Source of the DNA: Micractinium sp. NFX-FRZ
Lineage: Eukaryota > Chlorophyta > Trebouxiophyceae > Chlorellales > Chlorellaceae
Assembly (NCBI GenBank): GCA_029339195.1
Contig: JAPTJF010000401.1
Span: forward strand, 1-50,430
DNA: 50,430 nucleotides
Direction of reading: 5' to 3'
Shown: positions 12,658 through 25,643 of the stretch, piece after piece
Layout of the letters: the number at the start of each line of letters is the position of its first letter
Numbering within the stretch: the stretch's first letter is position 1
Program-made: the position numbers and the translations under genes
The notes under the pieces: model-generated
Told to the model about the DNA's origin: nothing
The model's database searches: none
Seen by the model: only the letters and a program-made list of their open reading frames with translations

Positions 12658-15600
12658 TCACTCGTCAATCACAGGCACCGGGCAGGGCTCCGACTTCCAG
12701 ATATCCCGGTTGTACTGCAGCGACACAAGGCATAGTGAGGAGCGTAAGTACTGAAAGAATGGCAGCTCAACCAGGCAGCAAAATGCCCGCTAGGGCGGCG
12801 GGGGCGGCGGGGGGGAGGGGGGAGGGGTTCTCCAGCACGGCAATTCCCTGATAAGCCACTCACATTGACCCTAGCAAGGCGCGCCAGCACTCTCCCCAGC
12901 GTGCCATTCCTCACACGGCTCTCTGTCCCATGGCCCGCTCCCCCTGCCCTGTCACAGAAAAAATGCCAAACTGACCTCTGCGATTGTGCGGTCACTGCTG
13001 AAGAAGCCGCTGCCAGCAGTGGACATGATGGACATGCGGGTCCACTGCGCCTTGTTGCGATACACCTGAGCAGCAGGGAGCACAAGCAGGGCGGGGCGTG
13101 CAGCTTGAAAATTGGCAATACATTCGACTGCCAGAGCCACAGCAGCCACAGCACCACCAACATGCAAGTGTACTGCGAGCCAGGGCACCACTGTACCTGG
13201 TCAATGCGGTCGTTTGTGGCAATGTAGTCGGCAAAGTCGTTGGCCAGCAGGTAGTAGTCGCTGTAGGTGATGCTGTCCACCAGGGGGTGGAAGTCTGCAG
13301 GCATAGAGCAAGGCGCGAGATGATGCGCAGAAAGAGCATGCTGGGAAGTGTATTATTTTCTACGGCTTTGAGATAAGAGTAGGTGACAGGCCTACAGGTG
13401 GAGGGTGTCCACCAAAAAAAAACAATTTGCAGGAGGAAAGAACGGGTGGGATGAGGTGAAGGGTAAACAACACAATCCGGAGCCGCGGTCAAGTACGGGC
13501 TGGATGGTTGCAGACACTGCACGATGGTGATTCTTTTCAAAGTTCCACTTGTAGTTTGTGGCAAGGGCGGTGACCCAAGCAGAGGGGCAAAGCTGCCCCA
13601 GCGGCCTTGTGCCCCATCCCCAGCTCAAGACACTGGTAGCAAGCAACTCACAGTCAGCCCAGCCAAACTGGCCGGTGCGGATCATGTTGACGACGTGCAG
13701 GAAGCGGTCGTCGGGCTTGAACTCGGCGCGGTCCTTGCGCAGCTGCAATTACCAATAGGGTAGGCAGTTAGGGTTGATGCTTCTCCGTGCAGCTGAAGTG
13801 CGGCAAGAGGCATGGACCGGCGACCTCAGTGCTCAAAACCGACTGTTTTGCTGCCCAGCTACCTGCGGCACATCATCGGCGCGTGCGCCAAAGATGAACA
13901 TGTTGTCCTGCCCAATCTCCTCCGCAATCTCAATGTTGGCGCCGTCCATCGTGCCAATAATCAGCGCGCCGTTCATGGCAAACTGCGGGGAGGGAGGGCG
14001 AGAGAACACAAGAGCAGAGAAGAGCTTGTGAGTTTTAAGCATTATTGAATGACCAGCGCGCGCCGTCTGTGGCACATTGCATACACTGGAGCCAATGGCA
14101 GAGGACACCAATCACTAGGAATGGATGCAAGCTGTGCTGCAAGTGTTGTTTGAAGCAGTCAACGAACCTTCATGTTGCCCGTGCCGCTGGCCTCTGTGCC
14201 CGCGGTGGAGATGTGCTGGCTGCAGAGCGCAGCATGGGGGGACAGGAAGACGGGTGAAAAGCGTGACAGGGCAATGCCAGGCAGCAGGAGCAGCAATTGC
14301 ACCTGCAAACTCAAGTGCTCAGGAAACAGAGCAAATGCAGCAGTGTCACACAAGTCTCCTCTATGGACAGACCCACCTAAGCTCAGTGCCAGGGATGATG
14401 GTTTCCGCCACCGACACATTGTAGTCAGGCACGAAAGCCACCTGCACGCAGAGCACGGCACAGGACAGCACGCACGCAGAGTGGACGTTCAGAGGCTGGC
14501 CGGGAAACAGGGGCCGAAGACAGCAGAACGGTGCCCAACCGACTGCCCTCCCAGGCCTCGTCTCCTGCCACCAGCGCATTTATGCCGCTGCCATCCCCGC
14601 CCACCACTTGATCTCCTTACCTTCAGCAGGTCGCCCACATCAGGGTCGGTGTTCACCTACAGAAAGTGGAACACGGTGCGGTTTTTTGATCTGCAAAGCT
14701 TGTGGCTGCCAGGCATACAGCCCCGACCACAGGGATGGAGCGTCCTGCTTGAAGCCAGCCAGAGATGAACAATCTCATGGCTTAACTCAAATTGATGCAG
14801 CATCGGCCAGTGAGCAGCAATTGTGCTTTCACAGCTTGTGCGCCCTGTCCACCCAGCCCACCTCTTCTGCCACCGCCACCACAGGCTCGATGATGCACTT
14901 GGCTGCACCCACAGCAACGCCTCACCACACCTTCCTATCCCCAATTACAACAAAAAGTAAGCACTCTTACCTTGTCTGCCACCGCCGACACGAGCTTGAT
15001 GATGCGCTTGGCCATCTCGTAGCCGGGCGCCGCCTTGCCGCCGATGACGCAGATGCGGGGCACCACATTCTGGCGCTCCGCAGGGCTCATGCGCTTGATC
15101 TTGTCGTACCGGTGGATGATGCCCAGCACGTTGAGCAGCTGCCGCTTGTACTGCAGCGGGGAAGAAGAGTGGACAAGGGTTTATTGCGGGGTTTCTTGTG
15201 CCGAGCTCATGCGGTTGACTTTGCTGAACCTCCGGACAGGGCCCAGCACGACCTGCTGCCTGTGTCCACTACACGACGAGGGGTGTGAGAGTGGATGGGT
15301 GGGTGAATGGCGAGGCAGGCAGTACATATGCGAGCGAGCCAAAGTCGGTTCGGCTAGCAGGCACCAACAAAGGATGCAGATGAAGCCTGCACAGGAGCAG
15401 ATTCCTCAATGCTGTTCAGTGCTGTAGTCCTGCCTGACCGGCTGCCACACTCATAAGCCCTGCCTTCCTTCCCTGCTGCACCAGGAGTCCAGTGCTGCAC
15501 CAAGCTGCCAGCCTGCCTGTGCTCCTCACCTCGTGGATGCGCTTGACCTGCACATCCAGCATGGCCTCCTTGTTGTTCAGCGTCACCCCTGTCAGCCGCT

Positions 15601-18600
15601 CAATGAGCGCAATGGACTTGGACTTTGCCGTCTGCTTCACCTCCTGCCACCGCTGCTGGAATGCCGGGTCGTCGGCATGCTCGCGCAGCTCCTGCAGGGG
15701 AGCAGCCAGGGCAGGATGACAACGTCAGGCTGCTTGCCGGGAAGGGCACAAGAGGAGAGGTGAAGAGCTATACGTGGAGCACAGATGCTGGGAAGCAGGC
15801 CAGGGCATGAGCAAGCAGACGATGCATGAGGCACGCTGCGAGTGCACTGCGGCTTAAAATTATGAAGGCTATCGAACATCAGTGCTCACTTCCGGCGACC
15901 CCGACTTACCTTGAGGCGGTCCAGGTCGTTGATCCAGCGCTCGGTCTTCAGCGTGTCAGTGATCAGCTGGCGCAGCGGCGGGTTGCAGAAGGCCAGCCAG
16001 CGGCGGGGCGTCACGCCGTTGGTTTTGTTCTGGAACTTCTCGGGGAAGATCTCAAAGAACGGGCCAAACACGTCGTTCTTCAGGATGTCTGCGGGCATTG
16101 GTAGGAGCGGCATAAGGGTGGGTTGAGAGCATGTGAGGAAAGAAGGACAGGAGCATGATGGCCCGAGGCCGTCATGCTTCAACGGAACGGTGGTGGGAAG
16201 GCAGTTCACACCTGTAATTTCCCTGCTCTGCATTGGGTGGTTTGCTAGATTGAAAGCACCCTAGGCCTCATCGTAAAAGCCAGCGCATGAGCACGGCTTC
16301 CACGCATTGCCCCATGACACTGCCGACTTCTGAAGCATCCCCCAGCCTTCCACCGCAAACAACCTCCCACCCACCCGAGTGGATCTGGGCCACGCCGTTG
16401 ACATGGGAGGAGGCAATGACTGCCAGGTACGCCATGCGCACCGTCTTCTCCCCGCTCGCTGTCTCCTCGATGATTGACAGCTTGGCAATCTTTGCCCAGT
16501 CGTCCCCAAACCGCTGCCGCATCTGCGGAGCGCGACCGAGGGCAAGGCAGACGGGCAGGGAGGAAGGTTGGCCTGGCACTGCGCCAGGCATTGCCCAGGC
16601 CATGTGCCCAACCTACGATGTCTGCGCACTCGCTTGGGTGCACAAGCCCCGCACAGGCACGCTCCCCCGCCTCAGCAAGCTCTTCAATCCTTGACAACAA
16701 GCGTGCTGCAGGAAGCACTAGGGTTGATCTGCACACACTCTAGCCACACTGTTGCCAGCTGCAACAGTCATAACAAGCACGCACCTGCTGCAGGAAGCGC
16801 CAGTTGATGTCGTAGATGATCTGCATGTGGCGCGGCAGCAGCTTCTCCATCATCGCCACGGGCCACTTCTCCAGCGCCTCGGGCAGCACTCTGCAGAAGG
16901 GCACAGAATTCCGTGAGGTTCGTGTGTCAGTAAAATGATGTCTGAGACAAGCCTTGCCAAATGGATTTGTGTGAAATGACCAGAATGTATGAGAAAGGAG
17001 CACAGTCCAATTCTTCAACTCGAGCAGCAAACTGCATGAACACGGGATAAACAACAACAAGGGCTTGGGCAGGTTGCGCAGGAAATTATAGTAGAACCAA
17101 TGGCATCAGCAGCTTCTCCAGCGCTCGGGCAGCGCGCTGCGAGAGCAAAAGGAAGCACAGACGGATGGGGGCAGGGGTACCTCAACGCGTTGTGCACATG
17201 GCATATGAACCACAGGCAGTGACTGGACTTGAACAAGCTATTTCAACAAGCTAGTTGAACAAGCTTGAAGGGGGCAGGGAGACCACGCCAGGCAGGCGGG
17301 CCCACCGGGCTGGCATATGCACATGCGACCTCTGCTCACGTGTGGTTGGTGAAGTTGCAAGTCCTGCAGACCAGGTCCCAGGCCTTGGTCCAGCCCAGGC
17401 GCTCCTGATCCATCAGCAGGCGCATCAGCTCCGGCACTGCAGCGCAGGGGCAGGAGGCAGGGAATGTGAGGGTGTGCGAGCTATGCAAAACGGACAGGAG
17501 AGGCACGTCAATCTTGTTTCCAAGCTTCAAATTGACGCTACGGTTGTGGCAACAGCTCACCCAGAAGCGTGGGATGGGTGTCATTCATCTGGAAGGCCAC
17601 CTTTTCTGGGAACTCCTCCCATGTGTCGTGCGCCTCCTTGTACCGCCGCACAATGTCCTGCACAGGCCAGCGGAGCAACAAGCAGGTAGTAGCTTTCACA
17701 AGCATGCATGCATTGTTTTATGACAGCCCCGCAAGCAATGCACGTCCCCACAATGATGCAATGCGGCATCAGCTGCCCTGCCTGGGCCAGTGCACCCTGG
17801 CCAGATCCAAAAGTGCTTTGCGGTGTTAATTTCCATGCACTTTTCATGACCTCCGCACTGCTGAAGTTCGAAAAGAGAGGTGCTGTTTGTGGGCGAGCGC
17901 ACCTGCACGGTGGCACTGACGAAGAAGTGCTGCTGCTTGAGGCGGAGCTCCTTGCCCTCGTAGGTGCGATCATCCGGGTACAGCACGCTGGACAGCGTCT
18001 CAGCGCGCTGCTTGGACAGAATGGCCTGCACAGGTAGGACCGGGGGGAGGAAGCGGGGGGAGGAAACGGCGGGTGAGGGTGAGGGTGCAAAGGTTGGAGA
18101 GCTCACAGACAGCGCATCACCAGGGCACGTACCCTAGCGCAGGTGTGGTGTGCTGCTCATCCCCTGCTGCTGCTGCCCAAAGCCCGCCAACACCTGCTGC
18201 CTTTTAAGCAACTGCCCCTCCCCGGCCAGGCGCAGGTGTGAAGGCCCGCTGTGCCGTTCGCTTTCACTGCCAACCCCAAACCCCATGCTGCCTTGCTGCC
18301 TTTACCCCTGCCCCTCCTTACACCCCGCCCCACCTGCACGTAGTCGCCGGTGTTGAATGCCTGCAGGTCAAACTCGCGGTCGGGCTTGGCAGCCCAGAGG
18401 CGCAGGTTGATGGTGTTGTTGGTGCCAAACCCGGGGATGGGGTTGTCGTAGGCCATGGCAGTCACGGTCTCGCCGGGGTTCCAGCGGAACACCTGGCGAC
18501 CGCCCTCGTCGTGCACTGCGGGCGGGCAGGGCAACGCAGAGCATGGGCAGCAGGGTCACGGGTTGGCAAAGCTAGCAGCGGAGACAACAGGCGAGAGAAG

Positions 18601-21150
18601 CAGCAGGAGGTGCAAGGCGGAACCAGCGGTATTGGGAGCAATTGAAACACAGTCATGCCAAAGCAAGAGCGCAGCAAAGTTGCCGGGGTCCATTGTGGCA
18701 GCAAGTCCCAGAGGAAGAGCTGCATTGGAACCTCAGAAAGTTGTTTCGTCGGCATTGAATTTCTGCAGCGTTGGGCTGCCAATGTTCTCAGACTCCTACT
18801 TGCAGAATTTTTCTCACCTGACACGTGGCCATAGAAGCAGATGGGGTAGGCGACATTGAGGCGCTCCAGCTCCCACGGGTTGCCATAGTTAAGCCAGTAG
18901 TCGGGCTGCTCGTGCTGGAACCCATCGACCAGCACCTGCCCAGGAGCACGAGCAGCGGCGCAGAGCACATGAGAAATAATTGATAATAATAGCGTTTATA
19001 ATAATAGCGTGTAATTGACAATAGCGCGTTGTGACACCCAACATGCGCGACCCTGCACGCCCCAAACGGCCCCGAAACATCCCCAAAATGCGCACCTGAC
19101 GAAACATTCCATACTGGTACCGGATGCCATACCCCCACGCCGGCAGGTTCAGGGTGGCCATGGAATCCAGGAAGCAGGCCGCCAGGCGGCCCAGGCCGCC
19201 ATTGCCCAGCGCAGCGTCGCGCTCCTTCTCCACCTGCACTGGCAGTTGGCAGGTAGTTCAGGCCAGCAATGCAGCCAGCAACCCTGGCACGGGGGGATCA
19301 CCCCCGTTAACCTGCCACAGCCCCAGGACAGTCTGGAGCGACCCAATTCGCCTAACTGCCTGCCTGCCTGCCCACAACCTGCCACAGCCCCAGCACAGTC
19401 TGGAACAACCCAGTTCCCCTGCCAAATTGCCTGCCGCACAACCTGCCACAGCCGCACTAGTCTGGAACAACCCAATTCCCCTGCCTGCTTGCCGGCCCCA
19501 CAACCTGCCACAGCCCCAGCCTGCCTGCCTGCCCGTCAACCTGCCACAGCCCCACTCCCTCGCTCTTCCGTTTGCCCCACACACCAGGGTCTCCAGCTTG
19601 TACCCCAGCTCAGTGATTGCCTCCGTGTACTGGTCCTTGATGTCCAGGTTGTTCAGCGCGTTGAGCAGGGAGCGGCCCATGAGGAACTCCATTGACAAGT
19701 AGTACACACGCTTGGGGTCCACCTCCTTGATGTAGGTCCTGTGCCAGTCGGTGGCGGTGTGTGACAGCGACAGGGTTAGGCTTGCAACACAGAACTTGGG
19801 AAGATGACACACATGCTAGAGGTCACCTCCTTGATGCAGTAGCTGCGCATACACAGTGGCAGCGGACAGTAAAACAGGACAGGCATTGCCAGGCTGTGCT
19901 GCAGGTCTGGTGCTGGACGTTGCTGCCGCCGTCGCCCAAATGCAGCTGCACCTCTCGCTGCCATGCAGGCTTTTCACCCCAAGAAACCCCACCATTGCCA
20001 TCAAGCAGCAGTTGCCCGGCAGCGGCACGCACTGTGTGTCGTTCCACTCCTCGATCAGGCGGTCGCGCACGCTGTAGGCGGTGGCCATGTAGGCCTCCAG
20101 GTCATCAAACTTGTAGCGGCTGCGTGCCATCGTGTACTCGACATCTGCCCAGCAGGAAACCCGAACAAAGCAAGCAAATTCTATATCATCAAGGGCAGGT
20201 GGTAGGCAGGATGAGGACACGCCGCAGGGGCGCGGCACATGCCGGCGGGCCAGCTGTTGGGCAACATTGCAATAGATTGTGGAGATGGCTGCTGGAAGTT
20301 CCGTGTTTGCCTCTGCGGAACAACAGCCTTTATACGCAGCTTGCTCCACCCCTGTCGTTGGGTCAGCCCACACTGTGCTCAAACAGGGTGGTACTCACGG
20401 TTCACGATGGACTGCTGGATGGAGAGGACGTCATTCTTCACATAGGTGTCCATCAGCGTGTGCAGCAGCTCCTGACGGTCCTCAGACACGCCCGGCACCG
20501 TCAGCTTGGGGCGAATGGCAGTGGCCGGCTTGGCAGAGGTGGCTACCGTGACCTCCACAGCTGCGCGCACTGCGTCGATCTCGCGATCTGCCACCTTGGT
20601 GCCCTCTACAGTAGTCACCCAAAAGGTGTCCTTGAAAGAGCCACCCTTGCCGCCAATGTCGGCACGCACAACATCCAGACCCAGGTCGGTGAAGGTGGAG
20701 GTCAGGCTGTTGAGCAGGCCTGCAGGGGCGGGGGGCAGGAGAGGACGCCGGCACGGCCCGGTCTGGCGGGCGGGCCGGGTGGCACTGCGTTTCCCACATG
20801 CCAAATGGAGCCTGGCGGCGAGCTGCATGCCAGCACCAACTGCCCATGCATCGTCCTGCCCGCCCTGCCTCACCCGGCCTGTTTTTGCCCTGCACAATGA
20901 TGACGGTGGAGGTGGCGTCTGCATCATTGCTGAGGGTGACAGTTGCCGCCCCGCTGCCGCCGCCGCTGCCGCCGTCCACTGTCCGCTCCGCCTCTGGCGT
21001 CGCCACCGCGGCTATGCGCGCGATCTGACGTCCAGAGCGCGCCAGAGTGCCCCGGGCAGCGGGCAGGCGCCCCGCAGAAAGCCCTGCCGACCTGGGCCGC
21101 AGGAGTGCAGGTGCCACCCCGAGCGTCCGCTGCTGCTGCAGCGCCTGCAT
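12658..21150 (-). CDS. Plastid alpha-glucan (starch/glycogen) phosphorylase with N-terminal ACT-like domain
   Basis: The enzyme releases glucose-1-phosphate from alpha-1,4-glucans using pyridoxal phosphate. Its 23 exons on the minus strand are 21150-20874, 20719-20399, 20144-20033, 19738-19585, 19233-19096, 18935-18818, 18515-18334, 18025-17903, 17657-17561, 17436-17340, 16890-16785, 16522-16375, 16088-15910, 15691-15530, 15150-14971, 14656-14621, 14441-14377, 14219-14168, 13982-13863, 13742-13652, 13294-13197, 13065-12976, 12714-12658. All phases close, giving exactly 1000 residues. Residues 1-50 are rich in Arg, Ala and Ser, like a plastid transit peptide. Residues about 83-150 resemble an ACT domain ([16 protein letters not shown]). 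The catalytic body shows [42 protein letters not shown] and EASGTGNMK, whose Lys (about residue 849) should bind PLP. I see no large plant-type insertion between the two catalytic halves. The start is the first ATG before the transit-like segment. Confidence 0.93.
20580..20905 (-). other. ACT-like regulatory domain of the phosphorylase
   Basis: The last part of exon 1 and the first half of exon 2 read [11 protein letters not shown], then [20 protein letters not shown], then [12 protein letters not shown]. The strand-helix-strand spacing and the NRPGLLNSL turn are typical of ACT domains, as in plant ACR proteins and amino-acid enzymes. ACT domains usually bind small effectors at a dimer interface. 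The split by intron 20720-20873 falls inside the glycine turn. The domain call comes from pattern recognition only. Confidence 0.65.
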
Positions 21151-21494
21151 GGTGCCGTGTGCTACTCTTGGGCTGCGGGTGCCCGTCGCTAGCGGGGTCA
21201 GAGGGAGGAGGAGGGCTTTGCTGGGGCTCGCGATCGCGACGCCTGGTTGCGCAGCGACCCTAGATCAACCGCTAGAGGAAGGCAGTGGAACCAGTATTAC
21301 ACCAGTCGCAATGGACGCTTCGCAAGATTGCAAGCTGACGTGCACAGCTGTTCCTGCTTCCTGCCGCTGGTTGACCATGCATCCCATTGCTCCCAAATTT
21401 TCAGCGTACCAAACCCTTCAATTCGGAGCAGAGCCCAGCCCCTGGCTCCTTGGGACTCGAAGCTTTCGTGGCGATCGAGGCTTGAGCGTGCAGC
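21151..21494. promoter_or_regulatory. Shared divergent promoter region, phosphorylase / PFK
   Basis: Only 344 bp separate the start codons of two genes read in opposite directions. Both promoters and both 5' UTRs must fit here unless further upstream non-coding exons exist. I saw no distinct TATA box or known motif. The interval is GC-rich with clustered CpG. Confidence 0.55.
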
Positions 21495-24400
21495 ATGACG
21501 GCACTGCGGCTGGTCTGTGCAGCACCGGCGCCTGCAGTAGCAGCGCCCGCCTCCCGGCGGCCCGCAGCAGCCTCGCCGGCGCCCGCCAAAACCCTGAAAT
21601 TGGTGCCCCGCTTTCAGCGCCACCGTTGTGCGTCGAATGTGGGCTCGGACTTTGCTGTGCCGGTTACCAACTTCCAGGTACGGCGGTCACAGGGCCAACA
21701 GAGAAAAGGCAGCGCCATGCATGGCCCGGCCCCCCGCCTGCGGCCAGGGCCGCCGCCGCCCTTGCCCTAAGACTGCCGACCTGGCCTGCCGGCCTGCCCA
21801 GCCCGCTGGCTGACCTCCCCTGGTGCTGCTGCTGCTGCTGCTGCTGCTGCTTCAGGTGGAGGCACCAGATGCGTCAGACGAAGTGCTGGAGTGCCCCATG
21901 CTGCGCGACAAGCTGCGACCCCGCCCCAGCCCCTTTGTGGTGAGTGGGGCAACGGCGGGTGCACCACGGACTGCGTCGTTGGTGCGCCCGCTCTCATCCT
22001 CACCTGCTCCTGTGTGCCCCTGTAACCCTGGCCTTCTGCCTCGCCTCCCCTACCTCACTTCCGGCACCGGCTTTTCACACGTACCACAGGTGAACAACAA
22101 CTTTGGCGGCGGCTTTGTGTCTGACGAGGACCGAGTGGCGCTCAGCTCTATCAAGTTTGCCTCGGGCGAGTCAGCGGGCGCCAAGTGCATCAGCAGCGAC
22201 GATGGCAACAGCACGTGGCTGGAGGCCAGCATGGAGCAGCTGTGCGTGCCGCTGCCGCCGTGGTCGCTGCGTGCGGGGGCACGCGAGACCATCTGGTTCA
22301 ACCCCACTGAGGTCAATGCAGCAAGTGAGTGGCTGCTTGAAAGGGTTGGCGCATGCGCAGCGGACGGCATGGGCAGCTCTGGTTGTTCTCTTGTCAATGT
22401 TTGGCAATGTGCAAGCAGTGCAGCCTGAGGATCGAGGTGGGTGCTGGCTGCAGGACAGGGGCTGGAATGCAGCAGCAGCTTCACTCTGGTCAGGCCTCCA
22501 CAGCATGGGCAGGGGCTGCTGCCTGCCGACCTGCCACCACCCCACCTTGCTAAACCCTCGTTAAGCTCAACCTCCTCCCTTGGTTGCTCACCATGTGCAG
22601 TCGTGACATGCGGCGGGCTGTGTCCGGGGCTGAACGACGTGGTGCAGGGGCTGGTGTCCAAGCTGACAGACTATGGCGTGCAGGAGGGCAACATTCTTGG
22701 GATCAAGTGAGGCACTGCAGGGATGAGGCGGGGGTGGTAGGGCCTAGCCTGATGGGGCGGCTTTTCTGCCGTTAGTAAAGCACCACGCGTGTGTAGGCTC
22801 ACTGGCCAGCACGGCACGAAGAGTTGCATTGTCCGACTGGCCTGTGGGCTCATCAAAGCTCCAGGCGCTCCTTCCCGCCGGCTGCGGGTGTGCCTGCTGC
22901 CCACCTTCCTGCCCCACATGCCCCTCTGGCCTGGCAGGTACGGCTTCCGCGGCTTCTATGACCGCAAGACCAAGCCTATCGTGCTGACCAAGAAGTCTGT
23001 GGAGGGCATCCAGCTAGAGGGAGGCACCATGCTGGGCACCAGCCGCGGCGGCGCTGACATGAGGCACGCCGCACTCCCGCCGTGCATTGCTGTTGTTGTT
23101 GGGCATTTCCCTGCTGGACTGCTGGTGCGCTGTGACGTGCAGATGCCTTTGGCTCAGGCCCCCAGGCTTCCCCGGCCTGCCTCCCACTGCGCTCCTTTCC
23201 GGCCCTCCGCGCGCACCCCCGTCTGCAGGCAGATTGTGAAGCAGATCGACCTGTGGGGCATCGACATGGTGTTTGTGGTGGGTGGCAACGGCGGCAACGC
23301 AGGGGCCGCGGCCATCCAGGAGGAGCTGGAGAAGTGCGGCATTATATGCAGGTCAGCATTTCTCACATGCCAATGACGTGACTTTGCCTTGCTTCAATGC
23401 TGAACGTTCAGTCTGTGGATGCAACACTGCTGGCGGGTGTGGAGAGCATCCGGCGCATGTGAGCATAGCAGAGGCCGGCGCTGTCCTGGCTTCCTGCCTC
23501 CCACGCATGCTCTGGCTTACTGACTCCTCTGCAGCGTGGTGGGCGTGCCCAAGTCGATAGACAACGACATTCTGCTCATTGACAAGACCTTTGGGTGAGT
23601 TTGGGTCCTGTGGGGAAGATCACATGCACTGGCTTGGCGCTGCTCTTCTGGCAGTTTTGGTCCCATCCGAGGGCGCCCCCGTGCGTCCCTAGGTTGGCTG
23701 CTCCCGCTGCCGTGCTCCAGCAGACCACACTGATGCTGGCACAGTCAATCAGCCATCCCACGCCCTGCTCCCGGCCTTGCAGGTTTGACACAGCAGTGGA
23801 GGAGGCACAGCGCGCTCTGCTGGCTGCCAAGGTGAGCCTGGTTGCTGGTGCTGGGCCTACCCTATCGCTAGCAACCAGCACCCGCCATGCCCTCGGCACC
23901 ATGTCAACCCTGGCACTCGTTTGCGCTGCCTGCGCTTTCGTGCTCCAACTGGCCCTCTGAATGATACACCCCGGACTACCCGGTTCTGCAGGTGGAGGCC
24001 AGCAGTGCATACCGTGGCATCGGCCTGGTGAAGCTGATGGGGCGGCAGTCGGGCTTCATTGCCATGCAGGCGTCTATGGCCTCGGGCGTGGTGGACGTAG
24101 TAAGCATGTGCTGCTGCTGCTGATGCTACTGTCTGCTTGCTGCCGGCGCTGCTGGCTGCTTTGCATGGCGCCGATCGCACTCTGTGACTGTCAGACGTGG
24201 TCTGCTGTGCCTGCAATCAACCGTCCTGCTTCGGCACGCCGTTCCTTCCTGCACTCTGGCTCACTAACACATAATCTTAGTCTAATCATCCTTCTGCCCC
24301 TGCCGTACCTGCAGTGCCTCATTCCCGAGGTGCCCTTCAAGCTGGCAGGCGACAACGGCATGTTTGCATACCTGGAGAAGGTGCTGACTGAGAAGGGGCA

Positions 24401-25643
24401 TGCAGTGGTGTGCGTGGCGGAAGGTGCAGGCCAGGTGAGGTGCCAGCAGGAGGACAAGCACGGTGTGTGTGCAGCGGGCAGGAATGTTGGGTGCAGCTGT
24501 AGCTGCAGGCTGCTGGTGGACTGCTGCACAGCTGCTGTGCACCGCTCACGCCTTGGCTCTGCAGCTGTGGCTGCCGCCTCTGCCTGGTACCTGGACCTTC
24601 AGCTCCACGTAACTACTCTGGTTGCCAGACTCTTCAGGCGCACCACCCCCCGCCCCTGCTGTCGCCACTCGACGCCCGGGCACGGAAGTTGTAATGAAGC
24701 TACCACTTTAATGTCGCTGCTTCTGACATCTCCATGTTCACATGGTCTGCCTCTGCCTCTGCTGTGCCGTGCTGCTGCTGCAGGACATCCTGGGGGCTGA
24801 GGAGGTGAAGCACGACGCCAGCGGCAACCCCATTCTGAAGGATGTGGGCCCCTGGCTCAAGTCGGAGATGAAGCGGCACTTCAAGGAGGCGGACATCAAG
24901 TACATTGACCCCTCGTGAGTGGCTGCCAGCGGGTGCATGGGTGGAAAGAATGGGATGGGGAGGGAGGGGGTGTAATGGAGCTGGCAATAGGCTCCTTCGT
25001 CCCACAGTGTGCACCCATATTGTATCTTGTGCTGACAAGGCTGCCTGCGATCTGCTGCCCTCTCCTCCTCTGCCTGCAGCTACCAGATCCGTTCCATCCC
25101 CACCATCTCTGGTGACCGCATCTACTGCAAGGTGCTGGCGCACAATGCGGTGCACGCAGCATTTGCGGGCTACACAGGCGTCACCATGGGCCTCGTCAAC
25201 ACGCACGTGAGCGGGGGCACGGCAGGGCGGGCCTCTGTATGTGCTTAGGAGGCACGGCAGGGCGCTTCAGGACGCCTGCGAAGTGTGTGAGGTTTGTTGG
25301 TGTGGCTATAGAAACTTTGCCAGTGGTGGCGCAGTTGCGGAAGCTGCTTCGGGCGAAAGAGAATTGGGAACACCTGTTGCAGCGCCACAGCCAGATGAAC
25401 TATGCTGTGACCCCTCACAAGCTCCGCTTGCCCACCCCGCTCGCGTGGTGCAGGGCTTCCTGCCCGTGCACACCTTTTCGCTCACGACCGTCTTGCCCCC
25501 CCCCCTCCTGCCTGCTTCCCCGACTCGTGCAGTACTGCTACCTGCCCATCCGCACCGTCATCCAGGCGCCTCGGCGAGTGGACCCCCGCGGCAAGACCTG
25601 GAACAGGCTTCGGGTGTCTATCGGGCAGCCCAACTTTGTGTAA
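21495..25643 (+). CDS. PFK: Plant-type phosphofructokinase, probably plastid-targeted
   Basis: PFK phosphorylates fructose-6-phosphate, the committed step of glycolysis. The 13 exons are 21495-21677, 21856-21939, 22090-22324, 22601-22706, 22938-23063, 23229-23351, 23535-23594, 23783-23831, 23992-24099, 24315-24434, 24784-24914, 25080-25206, 25533-25643, giving 520 residues with all phases closing. The first 45 or so residues are rich in Ala, Pro and Arg and look like a transit peptide. Family motifs are [47 protein letters not shown] (catalytic Asp region), [17 protein letters not shown] and AEGAGQ. The nucleotide-binding loop reads GGNGGNAGA (N about residue 265) where canonical ATP-PFKs have GGDGT. 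The intron after 23063 uses a GC donor. The start is the ATG directly before the transit-like region. Confidence 0.9.
21824..21850 (+). repeat. (TGC)9 microsatellite in PFK intron 1
   Basis: Nine uninterrupted TGC units occupy the place of the pyrimidine tract directly before the acceptor at 21854-21855. Length changes here could affect recognition of exon 2. Confidence 0.85.

Noticed and set aside
19761..20900. 379-codon plus-strand open frame
   Set aside because: It lies opposite well-supported phosphorylase exons and ignores their splice sites; no recognisable protein content.
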